Assembly: GCF_007827595.1 (NCBI RefSeq)
Contig: NZ_VISR01000050.1
Location: forward strand, 1 to 39,549
DNA: 39,549 bases
Source of the DNA: Streptomyces sp. BK340
Lineage (GTDB): Bacteria; Actinomycetota; Actinomycetes; Streptomycetales; Streptomycetaceae
Direction of reading: 5' to 3'
In this document: positions 23,021 to 31,261 of the stretch, one piece after another
Layout of the letters: each line of letters begins with the position of its first letter
How positions within the stretch are numbered: position 1 is the first letter of the stretch
The notes under the pieces: generated by a model
The model's input: the letters and a program-made list of their open reading frames with translations, nothing else
What the model was told of the DNA's origin: nothing
Database searches by the model: none
Translations under genes and position numbers: made by a program

Positions 23021-25333
23021 CTAGCCCCGCGTGCCCCCGTTCCTGTTGTTCCCGCCGTTGGTCTGTCCCTCGATGAAGTTGCCGGGGAGGGAGATCGTCG
23101 GCGTGGGGAAGGTGTCGCCGCCGGTGCCGCCCGTGGCGCCGCCGCCGGTCGTGCCCCCGTCAGTGAGGCCGCCGATCAGTCCGCCGATCAGTCCGCCCGT
23201 GTTGTCCCCGTTCTTGCCGCCGTCGTGCCCCCGGCCTTTTCCCCGGCCTTTCCCGTTGATGCCGTCGTCGGGGATGTCGATCAGGTTGAAGTCCGGGGCC
23301 GCCTTGCCCTCCAGGGCGCCGGTCATGGCGTCCTTCCAGATCGGGCCGGGGACCTGACCGCCGAAGACGAGATCGTGGTAGACCCCGCCGATGCTGATCC
23401 CGGTCATCTTCACGTTCTGCTTGGCGCTGCCGACCCAGACCGCACCGGCCAGGTTGGGCGTGTAGCCGACGAACCAGGCGTTCTTGCGCTCGTCCGTCGT
23501 ACCCGTCTTGCCCGCGCTCTCCCGGTCGGTCAGGCCCGCCTGCTGGCCGGTACCGGAGTCGACCACACCGCGCAGCAGGGTGTTGACGGTGTCGGCGGTC
23601 TTCTCGCTCATCGCGCGCGAGCAGGTCGACTTGGGGACCTCGAGCGACTTCTGCTCGTTGCCGATCTTCTGGGTGATCGACTCGATGGCGATCGGGGTGC
23701 AGTACATGCCCCGCGCGGCGAAGGTGGCGTAGGCGTTCGCCATGGTCAGCGGGGAGAGGCCGATCGAACCGAGGGCGATCGAGGGGGTCTCCGGGAGCTT
23801 CGAGCCGTCACCCTGCACCACGTGCAGCGCGTCGGTCATCTTCACCACCGGGCACAGACCGATGTCGGAGATCAGCTGCACGAAGTAGGTGTTGATGGAC
23901 TTCGCCATCGCCTCCTTCATGCGGTACGGGCCCTTCTCGGACTCGTTCTCGTTCTCTACCGTCTCGCCCTTGGTGTTGACGTAGGGGCTGCTGCTGCACC
24001 GCTGGACCGGGCTCGGGTAGTTCATCTTGTACGGCGCCGAGTACGCCTGCGTCGCAGGCTTGCCGCCCTCGATCGCGGCCGCCGCGACGAACGGCTTGAA
24101 CGTCGAACCGGTCGGGAAGCCGTAGTTGGACCCGCCCATGTCCCGGTTGACCGAGAAGTTGTACTCGGTCTCGTTGTTGCCGTAGCCGAAGGGCTTCGAC
24201 TGGCCCATCGCCAGGACCTTGCCGGTGCCGGGCTCGACCAGGGTGGCCGCGGCCGCGACGCTGTCGGACTTGTAGACGTGCTCCTTCAGGGAGGCCTGCA
24301 CGGACGCCTGCGCCTGCGGGTCCATCGTCGTGCGGATGGTGAGGCCGCCGCGGTTCCAGAGCTGGGCGCGCGCCTCGCGGGTCTTGCCGAAGGTCGGGTC
24401 GGTCAGGAACACGTTCTCGACGTACTTGCAGAAGAACGCGGCGCTCTTGGTGGCCGTGATGCAGCCGTTCTTCGGCTGGCTGACGTGCAGGCCGAGCGGC
24501 TTCTCCTTGGCGCGGTCGGCCTCCGCCTGGGAGATGTCACCGAGCTCGGCCATGCGCTGCAGGACGGTGTTGCGCCGCTTGGTGGCCTCGGCCTCGTCGT
24601 TCACCGGGTCGTAGCGGCTCGGGGACTGGACGATGCCGGCCAGCAGCGCCGACTCCTGCACGTTCAGGTCCTTGGCGTGCTTGGAGAAGTAGCGCTGGGA
24701 GGCGGCCTCGACGCCGTAGGCCTGCTCGCCGAAGAAGGTGATGTTCAGGTAGTTCTCGAGGATCTTCTTCTTGCCCAGCTTCTCCTCGATCTGGATCGCG
24801 TACTTCAGCTCGCGGACCTTGCGCCCGAGGGTCTGCTGGGTGGCCTCGGCGACCTTGGTCGGGTCGTCGCCGGCCTCCTCGATGAAGTAGTTCTTCACCA
24901 GCTGCTGGGTGAGCGTGGAGGCGCCCTGGGAGACCCCGCCGCTCTGCGCGTTCTTGTTCAGGGCGCGCAGCACGCCCTTGAGGTCGATCGCGCCGTGCTT
25001 GTAGAAGCGGGAGTCCTCGATCGCGACGATCGCCTTCTGCATGTACGGCGAGATGTCCTTGAGGTCCACCACCGTGCGGTCGCGGGAGTAGACGGTCGCG
25101 AGCTGGTTGCCCCGGCTGTCCAGTATGGTCGTGCGCTGGCTGAGCTGGGGGCTCTTGAGGTTGGCCGGGATCTCGTCGAAGCCCTTCACCGAGCCCTTGG
25201 CCGCGAGTCCGAGCGCACCGGCAGCGGGCAGCGCGATGCCCGCCATCACGGCTCCCGCGAGCACACTGACACCGAGGAACTTGGCGGCCTGCTGCGTTGC
25301 CGACAGGCCACCGCCCGAGCGCTTCTTTGGCAT
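23021..25333 (-). CDS. Class A penicillin-binding protein (transglycosylase/transpeptidase)
   Basis: 770 residues. A short cytoplasmic N-terminus and one membrane anchor (about 20-45) precede the GT51 domain, with EDSRFYKH (Glu106) and ASTLTQQLVKN. The transpeptidase domain follows with STFK (Ser410 nucleophile, Lys413), SIN (479-481) and KTGTT (Lys609). The protein polymerises and cross-links peptidoglycan outside the membrane. The C-terminal about 70 residues are a Gly/Asn/Thr-rich tail (GGLIGGLIGGLTDGG) without PASTA domains. It corresponds in position to M. tuberculosis ponA2, which lies beside whiB4. ATG at 25333 is leaderless by sequence (TAGGCT 6 bases upstream). Confidence 0.95.
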   Translation of the reverse strand: MPKKRSGGGLSATQQAAKFLGVSVLAGAVMAGIALPAAGALGLAAKGSVKGFDEIPANLKSPQLSQRTTILDSRGNQLATVYSRDRTVVDLKDISPYMQKAIVAIEDSRFYKHGAIDLKGVLRALNKNAQSGGVSQGASTLTQQLVKNYFIEEAGDDPTKVAEATQQTLGRKVRELKYAIQIEEKLGKKKILENYLNITFFGEQAYGVEAASQRYFSKHAKDLNVQESALLAGIVQSPSRYDPVNDEAEATKRRNTVLQRMAELGDISQAEADRAKEKPLGLHVSQPKNGCITATKSAAFFCKYVENVFLTDPTFGKTREARAQLWNRGGLTIRTTMDPQAQASVQASLKEHVYKSDSVAAAATLVEPGTGKVLAMGQSKPFGYGNNETEYNFSVNRDMGGSNYGFPTGSTFKPFVAAAAIEGGKPATQAYSAPYKMNYPSPVQRCSSSPYVNTKGETVENENESEKGPYRMKEAMAKSINTYFVQLISDIGLCPVVKMTDALHVVQGDGSKLPETPSIALGSIGLSPLTMANAYATFAARGMYCTPIAIESITQKIGNEQKSLEVPKSTCSRAMSEKTADTVNTLLRGVVDSGTGQQAGLTDRESAGKTGTTDERKNAWFVGYTPNLAGAVWVGSAKQNVKMTGISIGGVYHDLVFGGQVPGPIWKDAMTGALEGKAAPDFNLIDIPDDGINGKGRGKGRGHDGGKNGDNTGGLIGGLIGGLTDGGTTGGGATGGTGGDTFPTPTISLPGNFIEGQTNGGNNRNGGTRG

Positions 25334-25339
25334 GGGGGC

Positions 25340-25345
25340 AGCCTA
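25340..25345 (-). promoter_or_regulatory. -10-like hexamer of the PBP gene
   Basis: TAGGCT on the minus strand, 6 bases before the ATG at 25333. GGAAC (complement of 25362-25366) lies 16 bases further upstream and recalls the -35 of cell-envelope sigma factors, but the -10 does not match that class well. Confidence 0.4.
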
Positions 25346-25789
25346 AACCGTTGTGATGAGCGTTCCATCACGGCACGGCAAAGCAGAACGCGTTCCTTCT
25401 CATTCGCCGGACATGCGTGCAGGCCTTGGCCTAAGCTGCTCTCAACTGTCACAGCAGTGCGGCCACGCATCAATACGTCCGACGACCCCGAATCGTTCCG
25501 GAAGTACCCCGACTTTCTGATGGGGACGTGTCCGAATCCGCCTCGTGTGTCACCTGGCGCCCGTTGTGGCGCACCACAGCCGTCCCGGTTTGCCGGGATG
25601 ATCACGCATGTCGCCAGCTCACTCCCGCGGGTGATCTGCCGCTTACCCATAGTCCGTTCGGGCCATTCAAGATTGGGCCCGAAGGGGGTGTTGCGCTGCC
25701 CCCGCCTTCCGTAACGTCCTCGACTGGCGGCGGTGAATATGCCGCTGCCGCCGTGGGGGAGCCTCGATTCGGGAGAGGACGGCGCCGGT
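25346..25789. other. Long divergent regulatory region upstream of wblA
   Basis: About 440 bases with no gene and lower G+C than its surroundings. In other streptomycetes wblA is heavily controlled from an extended upstream region, so this space probably holds several regulator sites. I could not assign individual boxes by eye. Confidence 0.5.
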
Positions 25790-26128
25790 ATGGGCTGGGT
25801 AACCGACTGGAGTGCGCAGGCCGCCTGCCGCACTACCGATCCGGATGAGCTGTTCGTTCAAGGAGCAGCACAGAACAGGGCCAAGGCGGTGTGCACCGGG
25901 TGTCCGGTACGCACCGAATGTCTGGCCGATGCGTTGGACAACCGCGTGGAGTTCGGCGTGTGGGGAGGTATGACGGAGCGGGAGCGCCGCGCACTTCTGC
26001 GCCGGCGGCCCACCGTGACCTCCTGGCGCAGGTTGTTGGAAACCGCCCGCTTGGAGTACGAGCGTGGCGTCGGCATCGTGCCCCTCGACAGTGACGAGGT
26101 GTACGAGCACTATGCGGCGGTGAGCTGA
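25790..26128 (+). CDS. wblA: WhiB-like iron-sulfur regulator WblA
   Basis: 112 residues. The WhiB-type [4Fe-4S] ligands are Cys13, Cys35, Cys38 and Cys44 (C-x21-C-x2-C-x5-C), followed by the GVWGG turn (56-60) and a basic segment (RERRALLRRRP). In Streptomyces WblA promotes the switch to aerial development and represses many antibiotic clusters; the mycobacterial orthologue is WhiB4. ATG at 25790 (MGWVTDWS) matches the known protein start, with GGGAGAGGA about 10 bases upstream; an in-frame ATG at 25733 would add 19 residues. It is divergent from the PBP gene and convergent with the ArsA-like pair. Confidence 0.96.
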   Translation: MGWVTDWSAQAACRTTDPDELFVQGAAQNRAKAVCTGCPVRTECLADALDNRVEFGVWGGMTERERRALLRRRPTVTSWRRLLETARLEYERGVGIVPLDSDEVYEHYAAVS

Positions 26129-26358
26129 GGGCATCAGCCCCGGCGTGTATCCGGGGGCCACTCCGGCCGGCCATGAGGCATGGGAAGCAACGGTCGGACG
26201 TGTGTCTCGGGGCACACCCGCTGAACATCTGCTGTGCGTGGGCGTGCCCTCGGGGCGACGCCCGCTCGGCAGGCGTGTACGAAATCGGCGCACAGCTCGG
26301 TCAGGTGTGCGCCCGTATACGGCCGGGGCCCGGGCGGCCGAGCCGTCCGCGGTGAGCG

Positions 26359-27759
26359 CTACGGCATCTCCGTCGGCCCCGCCGCCAGCCGGTCCCCGAT
26401 GTCACGCAGGCCCGTGAGGTCGTGCACGTCACCGGGCAGTGCGGGCACCTCCACGACCGCCACCTCTGGGTGGCGGGCGGTGAAGCGGTCACGTGTGCGC
26501 TGCTCGCGGGAGAGCAGCTGCATGCGCTCCGCGTGCAGCCTCAGCAGGCCTGCGGTCAGCTGGTCGACGGAGCGCTCCGTGTCCGTTTCCATGTCCCCGT
26601 CCGGGGAGCCGGTGTCCGGGGAGCCGGTGTCCGGTGAGTCGCTGTCCACAGCCGGTGAACCGTCGTCCGAGGCGGGGGAGCCGTCGTCCGGAGCCGGTGT
26701 TGCGGAAGCAGGAGATTCTGAACTGCCGTACGTGTCGGGAGAGTTACGAAGTCCAGCTTTCCCGCCCCCCTGATCCACAATGCCGGGCTCCTCAAGATTT
26801 TCCGCGGCGGCGAGCGCCCGCTCGGCCGACAGTCGGCCGGCACCGCTGCCATGGACCCGGTTGAGCACGAGTCCCACCAGCGGCATGTCCTCCGCGGCCA
26901 GCCGCTGCACGAAGTACGCGGCCTCGCGCAGCGCGTCCCGCTCCGGGGCCGCGACCACCAGGAACGCCGTACCGGGCGCCTGGAGCAGCTTGTACGTGGC
27001 GTCCGCGCGCGTGCGGAAACCACCGAACGTGGTGTCCATCGCGGCCACGAAGGTCTGTACGTCCTTCAGCAGCTGTCCGCCCAGCAGCTTGCCCAGCGTG
27101 CCGGTCATCATCGACATGCCGACGTTCAGGAAGGCCATCCCCGCGCGGCCGCCGAGCTTCGCCGGAGCGGTCAGCAGCCGGATCAGGCGGCCGTCCAGGA
27201 AGGAGCCGAGCCGCTTGGGCGCGTCCAGGAAGTCCAGTGCCGAGCGGGACGGCGGGGTGTCGACCACGATCAGGTCCCACTCGTCCCTGGCCCGCAGCTG
27301 GCCCAGCTTCTCCATCGCCATGTACTCCTGCGTGCCCGCGAAGCCCGCCGAGAGCGACTGGTAGAAGGGATTGGCCAGGATCGCGGCCGCCCGCTCCGGG
27401 TCCGCGTGCGCCTCGACGACCTCGTCGAAGGTGCGCTTCATGTCGAGCATCATGGCGTGCAGCTCGCCGTCTCCCTCGGTGCCCTTCACCCGCCGGGGTA
27501 CGTTGTCGAGGGAGTCGATGCCCATCGACTGGGCGAGCCGGCGGGCCGGGTCGATGGTGAGGACGACCACCTTGCGGCCCCGCTCGGCAGCCCTGAGGCC
27601 CAGCGCCGCCGCGGTCGTCGTCTTGCCGACCCCGCCCGAGCCGCAGCACACCACGATCCGGGTCTTCGGGTCGTCCAGCAGCGGGTCGATGTCGAGCACG
27701 CGCGCGGCGGAGAGGTGCGGGCGGGCGGCGTCCTGCGCCTCGGCCGGGTCCGGACTCAT
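26359..27759 (-). CDS. ArsA/GET3-family ATPase, second of a pair
   Basis: 466 residues. The deviant Walker A is GSGGVGKTT (40-48), then the TIDPARR and VVDTPPS switch motifs. A long acidic, Ser/Pro/Asp-rich insertion (about 323-396, with TGSPD repeats from 15-base DNA repeats at 26601-26645) splits the C-terminal helical domain. It then resumes with TAGLLRLHAERMQLL. The family includes the arsenite-pump ATPase and GET3, which delivers tail-anchored proteins. No arsenite transporter is nearby. ATG at 27759 overlaps the stop of the partner gene (ATGA). M. tuberculosis Rv3679-Rv3680 is the matching pair. Confidence 0.92.
   Translation of the reverse strand: MSPDPAEAQDAARPHLSAARVLDIDPLLDDPKTRIVVCCGSGGVGKTTTAAALGLRAAERGRKVVVLTIDPARRLAQSMGIDSLDNVPRRVKGTEGDGELHAMMLDMKRTFDEVVEAHADPERAAAILANPFYQSLSAGFAGTQEYMAMEKLGQLRARDEWDLIVVDTPPSRSALDFLDAPKRLGSFLDGRLIRLLTAPAKLGGRAGMAFLNVGMSMMTGTLGKLLGGQLLKDVQTFVAAMDTTFGGFRTRADATYKLLQAPGTAFLVVAAPERDALREAAYFVQRLAAEDMPLVGLVLNRVHGSGAGRLSAERALAAAENLEEPGIVDQGGGKAGLRNSPDTYGSSESPASATPAPDDGSPASDDGSPAVDSDSPDTGSPDTGSPDGDMETDTERSVDQLTAGLLRLHAERMQLLSREQRTRDRFTARHPEVAVVEVPALPGDVHDLTGLRDIGDRLAAGPTEMP
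26601..26645. repeat. Three 15-base tandem repeats within the ATPase gene
   Basis: Units at 26601-26615 and 26616-26630 are identical, and the third (26631-26645) has 3 changes. They encode the TGSPD repeats of the acidic insertion and stay in frame. Confidence 0.85.
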
Positions 27760-28733
27760 GACAACCCCTGCTTCCGCAGCTCGGTGGCGAGTTCGTACAG
27801 GCCCGCGAGATCCATGCCCTCGGCGAGCAGCGGCAGTTCGTGCATCGGCAGGTCCAGCTCGCCGAGGACCGCGCGCTGCTCCTGCTCCAGCGCGTGCCGC
27901 TCGGCGTACTCCGCGGCCTGCGCCAGCAGCGGGTCCACCAGCCGCTCGGCGTTCCCGCCCCGCCGGGCCCCGCCGAGCCCCGCGGCCGACAAGGCCTGCG
28001 CGAAGGAGGAACGCGGCACGGTCCCCACGAGTTCCAGGTCGGTCGCGTCGAGCACCTGGGGCCGGACCATGTTCACGATGACCCTGCCCACCGGCAGCCG
28101 TGCCGCGTGCAGTTCGGCGATGCCGTCGGCGGTCTCCTGGACGGGCATCTCCTCCAGCAGCGTCACCAGGTGCACCGCCGTCTCCGGCGACTTCAGCACC
28201 CGCATCACCGCCTGCGCCTGATTGTGTATCGGGCCGATCCTCGCGAGCCCGGCGACCTCGTCGTTGACGTTGAGGAAGCGGGTGATGCGCCCGGTGGGCG
28301 GGGCGTCCATGACGACGTAGTCGTACGCGAACCGTCCGGACTTGTCCTTGCGGCGCACCGCCTCGCACGCCTTGCCGGTGAGCAGGACGTCCCTGAGGCC
28401 CGGCGCGATGGTCGTCGCGAAGTCGACCGCGCCGAGCTTCTTCAGGGCCCGGCCCGCGCCGCCGAGCTTGTAGAACATCTGGAGATAGTCCAGAAGGGCC
28501 AGTTCGGGGTCGATGGCGAGGGCGTACACCTCCCCGCCGCCCGGAGCGACCGCGATCTTCCGCTCCTCGTAGGGCAGCGCCTCTGTCTCGAAGAGCTGTG
28601 CGATGCCCTGCCGGCCCTCGACCTCCACGAGAAGCGTCCGCTTCCCCTCGGTCGCGAGGGCCAGCGCGAGTGCGGCGGCGACCGTCGTCTTTCCGGTCCC
28701 GCCCTTGCCGCTGACGACCTGGAGCCTGCTCAC
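27756..28733 (-). CDS. ArsA/GET3-family ATPase, first of a pair
   Basis: 325 residues with the deviant Walker A GKGGTGKTT (9-17) at the extreme N-terminus and VVMDAPPTGR as switch I/II region. It is shorter than GET3 and lacks its Cys pair. It probably forms a heterodimer with the next protein, since the genes overlap by 4 bases and are always found together in actinobacteria as far as I know. Mycobacterial counterparts affect survival in glycerol and nitric oxide. The GTG at 28733 has TAGTCT 7 bases upstream and no proper Shine-Dalgarno spacing (leaderless). Confidence 0.92.
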   Translation of the reverse strand: MSRLQVVSGKGGTGKTTVAAALALALATEGKRTLLVEVEGRQGIAQLFETEALPYEERKIAVAPGGGEVYALAIDPELALLDYLQMFYKLGGAGRALKKLGAVDFATTIAPGLRDVLLTGKACEAVRRKDKSGRFAYDYVVMDAPPTGRITRFLNVNDEVAGLARIGPIHNQAQAVMRVLKSPETAVHLVTLLEEMPVQETADGIAELHAARLPVGRVIVNMVRPQVLDATDLELVGTVPRSSFAQALSAAGLGGARRGGNAERLVDPLLAQAAEYAERHALEQEQRAVLGELDLPMHELPLLAEGMDLAGLYELATELRKQGLS

Positions 28734-28740
28734 GCCTTCG

Positions 28741-28746
28741 AGACTA
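28741..28746 (-). promoter_or_regulatory. -10-like hexamer of the ArsA-like operon
   Basis: TAGTCT on the minus strand, 7 bases before the GTG at 28733. Confidence 0.4.
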
Positions 28747-28776
28747 ACCAGTCCCGCCGACGGCCACGCGGGAGGC

Positions 28777-28785
28777 TGTGGATAA
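28777..28785 (-). promoter_or_regulatory. Perfect DnaA-box sequence
   Basis: TTATCCACA on the minus strand, in the 106-base space between the divergent ATPase and DUF4177 genes. Only one copy is seen, so it is not an origin. Confidence 0.35.
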
Positions 28786-28827
28786 ACGGCGCTCAGGCCG
28801 TCCGCCTGTCCCGTGGGTCACAGCGGA

Positions 28828-28833
28828 TACAGT
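28828..28833 (+). promoter_or_regulatory. -10-like hexamer of the DUF4177-ridA operon
   Basis: TACAGT, 6 bases before the ATG at 28840. Confidence 0.45.
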
Positions 28834-28839
28834 CGGCCC

Positions 28840-29001
28840 ATGACCAAGTGGGAATACGCAACCGTGCCGCTGCTCGTCCATGCCACGAAGCAGATTCTGG
28901 ACACCTGGGGCGAGGACGGCTGGGAGCTCGTCCAGGTCGTGCCCGGGCCCAACAACCCCGAACAGCTCGTGGCCTACCTGAAGCGGGAGAAGCAGGCGTG
29001 A
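28840..29001 (+). CDS. DUF4177 small protein
   Basis: 53 residues: MTKWEYATVPLLVH, then a helix (ATKQILDTWGEDGWELVQVVP) and a last strand (LVAYLKRE). This beta-alpha-beta layout with the WELV core is the DUF4177 family. It corresponds to the small gene Rv3678A beside the RidA homologue in M. tuberculosis. The start is leaderless by sequence. Its stop overlaps the ridA-like start as GTGA. Function unknown. Confidence 0.88.
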   Translation: MTKWEYATVPLLVHATKQILDTWGEDGWELVQVVPGPNNPEQLVAYLKREKQA

Positions 29002-29462
29002 GCGCGGTCGAGGCCAAGCTGGCCGAACTCGGTCTGACCCTGCCGGCGGTCGTCCCGCCGCTGGCCGCGTACCAGCCGGCCGTGCGCTCCGGTGTGTACG
29101 TCTACACCTCCGGCCAGCTGCCGATGGTGGACGGCAAGCTCCCGGTCACCGGCAAGGTGGGCGCCGAGGTCACCGCGGAGGAGGCCAAGGAGCTGGCCCG
29201 CACCTGCGCGCTGAACGCGCTGGCCGCCGTGAAGTCCGTCACCGGCGACCTGGACCGCATCGCGCGCGTGGTGAAGGTCGTCGGCTTCGTCGCCTCGGCC
29301 GCCGACTTCACCGGGCAGCCCGGTGTCGTCAACGGCGCCAGCGAGCTGCTCGGCGAGGTCCTCGGCGACAAGGGCGTGCACGCCCGCAGCGCGGTGGGCG
29401 TCGCGGTGCTGCCGCTGGACGCGCCGGTGGAGGTCGAGATCCAGGTCGAACTGCTTCCCTGA
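28998..29462 (+). CDS. RidA/YjgF-family protein
   Basis: 154 residues of the YjgF/UK114 fold: YTSGQLPM, ALNALAAVKSVTGDLDRIARVV and the C-terminal HARSAVGVAVLPLDAPVEVE. RidA proteins hydrolyse reactive enamine/imine intermediates from PLP enzymes; an Arg in the ARSAV segment is the usual carboxylate anchor and is present. The sequence is of the longer, divergent type, so the deaminase activity is uncertain. The GTG at 28998 overlaps the DUF4177 stop, so the two are coupled. Confidence 0.9.
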   Translation: MSAVEAKLAELGLTLPAVVPPLAAYQPAVRSGVYVYTSGQLPMVDGKLPVTGKVGAEVTAEEAKELARTCALNALAAVKSVTGDLDRIARVVKVVGFVASAADFTGQPGVVNGASELLGEVLGDKGVHARSAVGVAVLPLDAPVEVEIQVELLP

Positions 29463-29493
29463 GTTCCCTCGGCCCGCCGGCCTCGGGCACCCC

Positions 29494-29522
29494 TCGAACA
29501 TTCGCCCTACACGGGATAGCCT
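29494..29522 (+). promoter_or_regulatory. Promoter of the NUDIX gene
   Basis: TCGAAC (29494-29499), 17-base spacer, TAGCCT (29517-29522), then 6 bases to the ATG at 29529. It implies a leaderless transcript separate from ridA. Confidence 0.45.
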
Positions 29523-29528
29523 CCGGCC

Positions 29529-30410
29529 ATGGCGAACGGTCAGTGGTACCCCGAGGAGTGGCCCGACCGCATCCGCGCGCTCGCGGACGGCACCCTCACC
29601 CCGGTGTCCCCGAGGCGCGCGGCCACGGTGCTGCTCCTGAAGGACACCGCCGCCGGCCCGGTCGTCCACATGCTGCGCAGACGCGCCTCCATGGCCTTCG
29701 CCGGAGGCGCGTACGCGTACCCCGGCGGCGGTGTCGACCCGCGCGACGACGACCGTCAGGTGCGCTGGGCGGGCCCCACGCGGGCGTGGTGGGCCGACCG
29801 GCTCGGCGTCGACGAGGCCGGCGCCCAGGCGATCGTCTGCGCGGCCGTCCGGGAGACCTACGAGGAGGCGGGCGTCCTGCTCGCCGGTCCAGACCCCGAC
29901 TCCGTCGTCGGCGACACCACGGGGGACGACTGGGAGGCCGACCGCGCCGCCCTCGTCGCCCGCGACCTCTCCTTCGCCGAGTTCCTGGACCGCCGCGGCC
30001 TGGTGCTGCGCTCGGACCTCCTCGGCGCCTGGACCCGCTGGATCACCCCGGAGTTCGAGTCCCGCCGCTACGACACCTGGTTCTTCGTCGCCGCCCTCCC
30101 CGCGGGCCAGCGCACCCGCAACGCCTCCACGGAGGCCGACCGCACGGTGTGGATCCGCCCCGAGGAGGCCGCGGCCGGGTACGACAAGGGCGAGCTGCTG
30201 ATGATGCCGCCCACCATCTCCACCCTGCGCCAGCTGCTCCCGTACGCCACCGCCGCCGAGGCGCTCTCCGCCGCTCCCGCGCGCGACATGACCCCGGTAC
30301 TGGCACGGGCCCGCCTGGACGGCGGCGAGATCGTGCTGTCCTGGCCGGGGCACGACGAGTTCACCAAGCACATCCCGACCGTCCCGAGCACCGGTGGAGG
30401 CCCCGCATGA
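29529..30410 (+). CDS. NUDIX hydrolase (NUDT19/NUDT7-like)
   Basis: 293 residues. The NUDIX box is split: YPGGGVD (64-70) is separated by about 40 residues (AGPTRAWWADRLGVDE) from CAAVRETYEEAGVLL (104-118), where Arg108 and the Glu residues bind metal. The insertion between the two halves is a feature of NUDT19-type CoA diphosphatases. The substrate is probably a CoA derivative or another nucleoside diphosphate. The start is leaderless by sequence. The stop overlaps the next start (ATGA). Confidence 0.87.
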   Translation: MANGQWYPEEWPDRIRALADGTLTPVSPRRAATVLLLKDTAAGPVVHMLRRRASMAFAGGAYAYPGGGVDPRDDDRQVRWAGPTRAWWADRLGVDEAGAQAIVCAAVRETYEEAGVLLAGPDPDSVVGDTTGDDWEADRAALVARDLSFAEFLDRRGLVLRSDLLGAWTRWITPEFESRRYDTWFFVAALPAGQRTRNASTEADRTVWIRPEEAAAGYDKGELLMMPPTISTLRQLLPYATAAEALSAAPARDMTPVLARARLDGGEIVLSWPGHDEFTKHIPTVPSTGGGPA

Positions 30411-31237
30411 CCGACGCCGCAGCCCTGCCCGGCCAGCCGCGAGGCGGTGTGCTCTCGGGGCCCGCGACCGAACGGGCCGTCAACGTGCTGGCGCCCAACG
30501 CCTCCGCGATGACCCTGGACGGCACGAACACCTGGATCGTCGCCGAGCCCGACTCCGAGCTGGCCGTGGTGATCGACCCGGGTCCGCTGGACGACACACA
30601 CCTGCGCAGCGTCCTCGACACGGCCGAGAAGGCCGGCAAGCGGATCGCCCTCACCCTGCTCACCCACGGCCACCCCGACCACGCCGAGGGCGCCGCCCGC
30701 TTCGCCGATCTGACCGGCACGCGTGTGCGTGCCCTCGACCCGGCGCTCCGGCTCGGTGACGAGGGCCTGGCCGCCGGGGACGTGATCGGTCTCGGCGGCC
30801 TGGAGCTGCGGGTCGTACCGACCCCCGGGCACACCGCGGACTCCCTGTGCTTCCATCTCCCGGCCGACCGGGCCGTGCTGACCGGCGACACCATCCTCGG
30901 GCGCGGCACGACGGTCGTGGCGCACCCCGACGGCCGCCTGGGCGACTATCTGGACTCCCTGCGCCGTCTGCGGTCCCTGACCGTGGACGACGGCGTGCAC
31001 ACGGTCCTGCCGGGCCACGGGCCGGTTCTGGAGGACGCCCAGGGCGCGGTCGAGTTCTACCTCGCCCACCGCGCCCACCGTCTCGCCCAGGTGGAGACGG
31101 CCGTCGAGGACGGCTACGGCACCCCGGCCCAGGTCGTCGCCCATGTGTACGCCGACGTGGACCGCTCCCTGTGGCCGGCCGCCGAGCTGTCCGTGCGGGC
31201 CCAGATGGACTACCTCAGCGAGCACGGGCTGATCTAG
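30407..31237 (+). CDS. Metallo-beta-lactamase-fold hydrolase (LACTB2-like)
   Basis: 276 residues with all metal sites of the fold: THGHPDH (His87, His89, Asp91, His92), PGHTADS, LTGDTILG and LPGHGPV. The C-terminal helical part (FYLAHRAHRLAQVE) resembles the LACTB2/beta-CASP-free group, some of which are endoribonucleases. The start overlaps the NUDIX stop (ATGA), so the pair is coupled. M. tuberculosis Rv3677c is the positional counterpart, next to crp. It is convergent with the nucleotidyltransferase gene. Confidence 0.92.
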   Translation: MTDAAALPGQPRGGVLSGPATERAVNVLAPNASAMTLDGTNTWIVAEPDSELAVVIDPGPLDDTHLRSVLDTAEKAGKRIALTLLTHGHPDHAEGAARFADLTGTRVRALDPALRLGDEGLAAGDVIGLGGLELRVVPTPGHTADSLCFHLPADRAVLTGDTILGRGTTVVAHPDGRLGDYLDSLRRLRSLTVDDGVHTVLPGHGPVLEDAQGAVEFYLAHRAHRLAQVETAVEDGYGTPAQVVAHVYADVDRSLWPAAELSVRAQMDYLSEHGLI

Positions 31238-31261
31238 TCCTGCCGAGGGTCCGGCCGGTAA

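Noticed and set aside
22982..25714. A 910-codon plus-strand open frame opposite the PBP gene
   Set aside because: It is a GC-skew shadow: the opposite strand encodes a PBP with every catalytic motif, and this translation is Val/Leu/Gly/Arg-rich without motifs.
26359..28368. A single 669-residue ATPase fusion
   Set aside because: The extension beyond 27759 is an out-of-frame reading of the partner ATPase gene; the true start overlaps the partner stop as ATGA.
27840..29462. A 540-codon plus-strand open frame that appears to fuse sequence antisense to the ATPase with RidA
   Set aside because: Only the part from the GTG at 28998 has RidA motifs. The upstream part is antisense to the ArsA-like gene.
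29543..31237. A 564-codon open frame containing the metallo-beta-lactamase protein
   Set aside because: The first about 288 codons are an out-of-frame reading of the NUDIX gene. The real gene starts at 30407.
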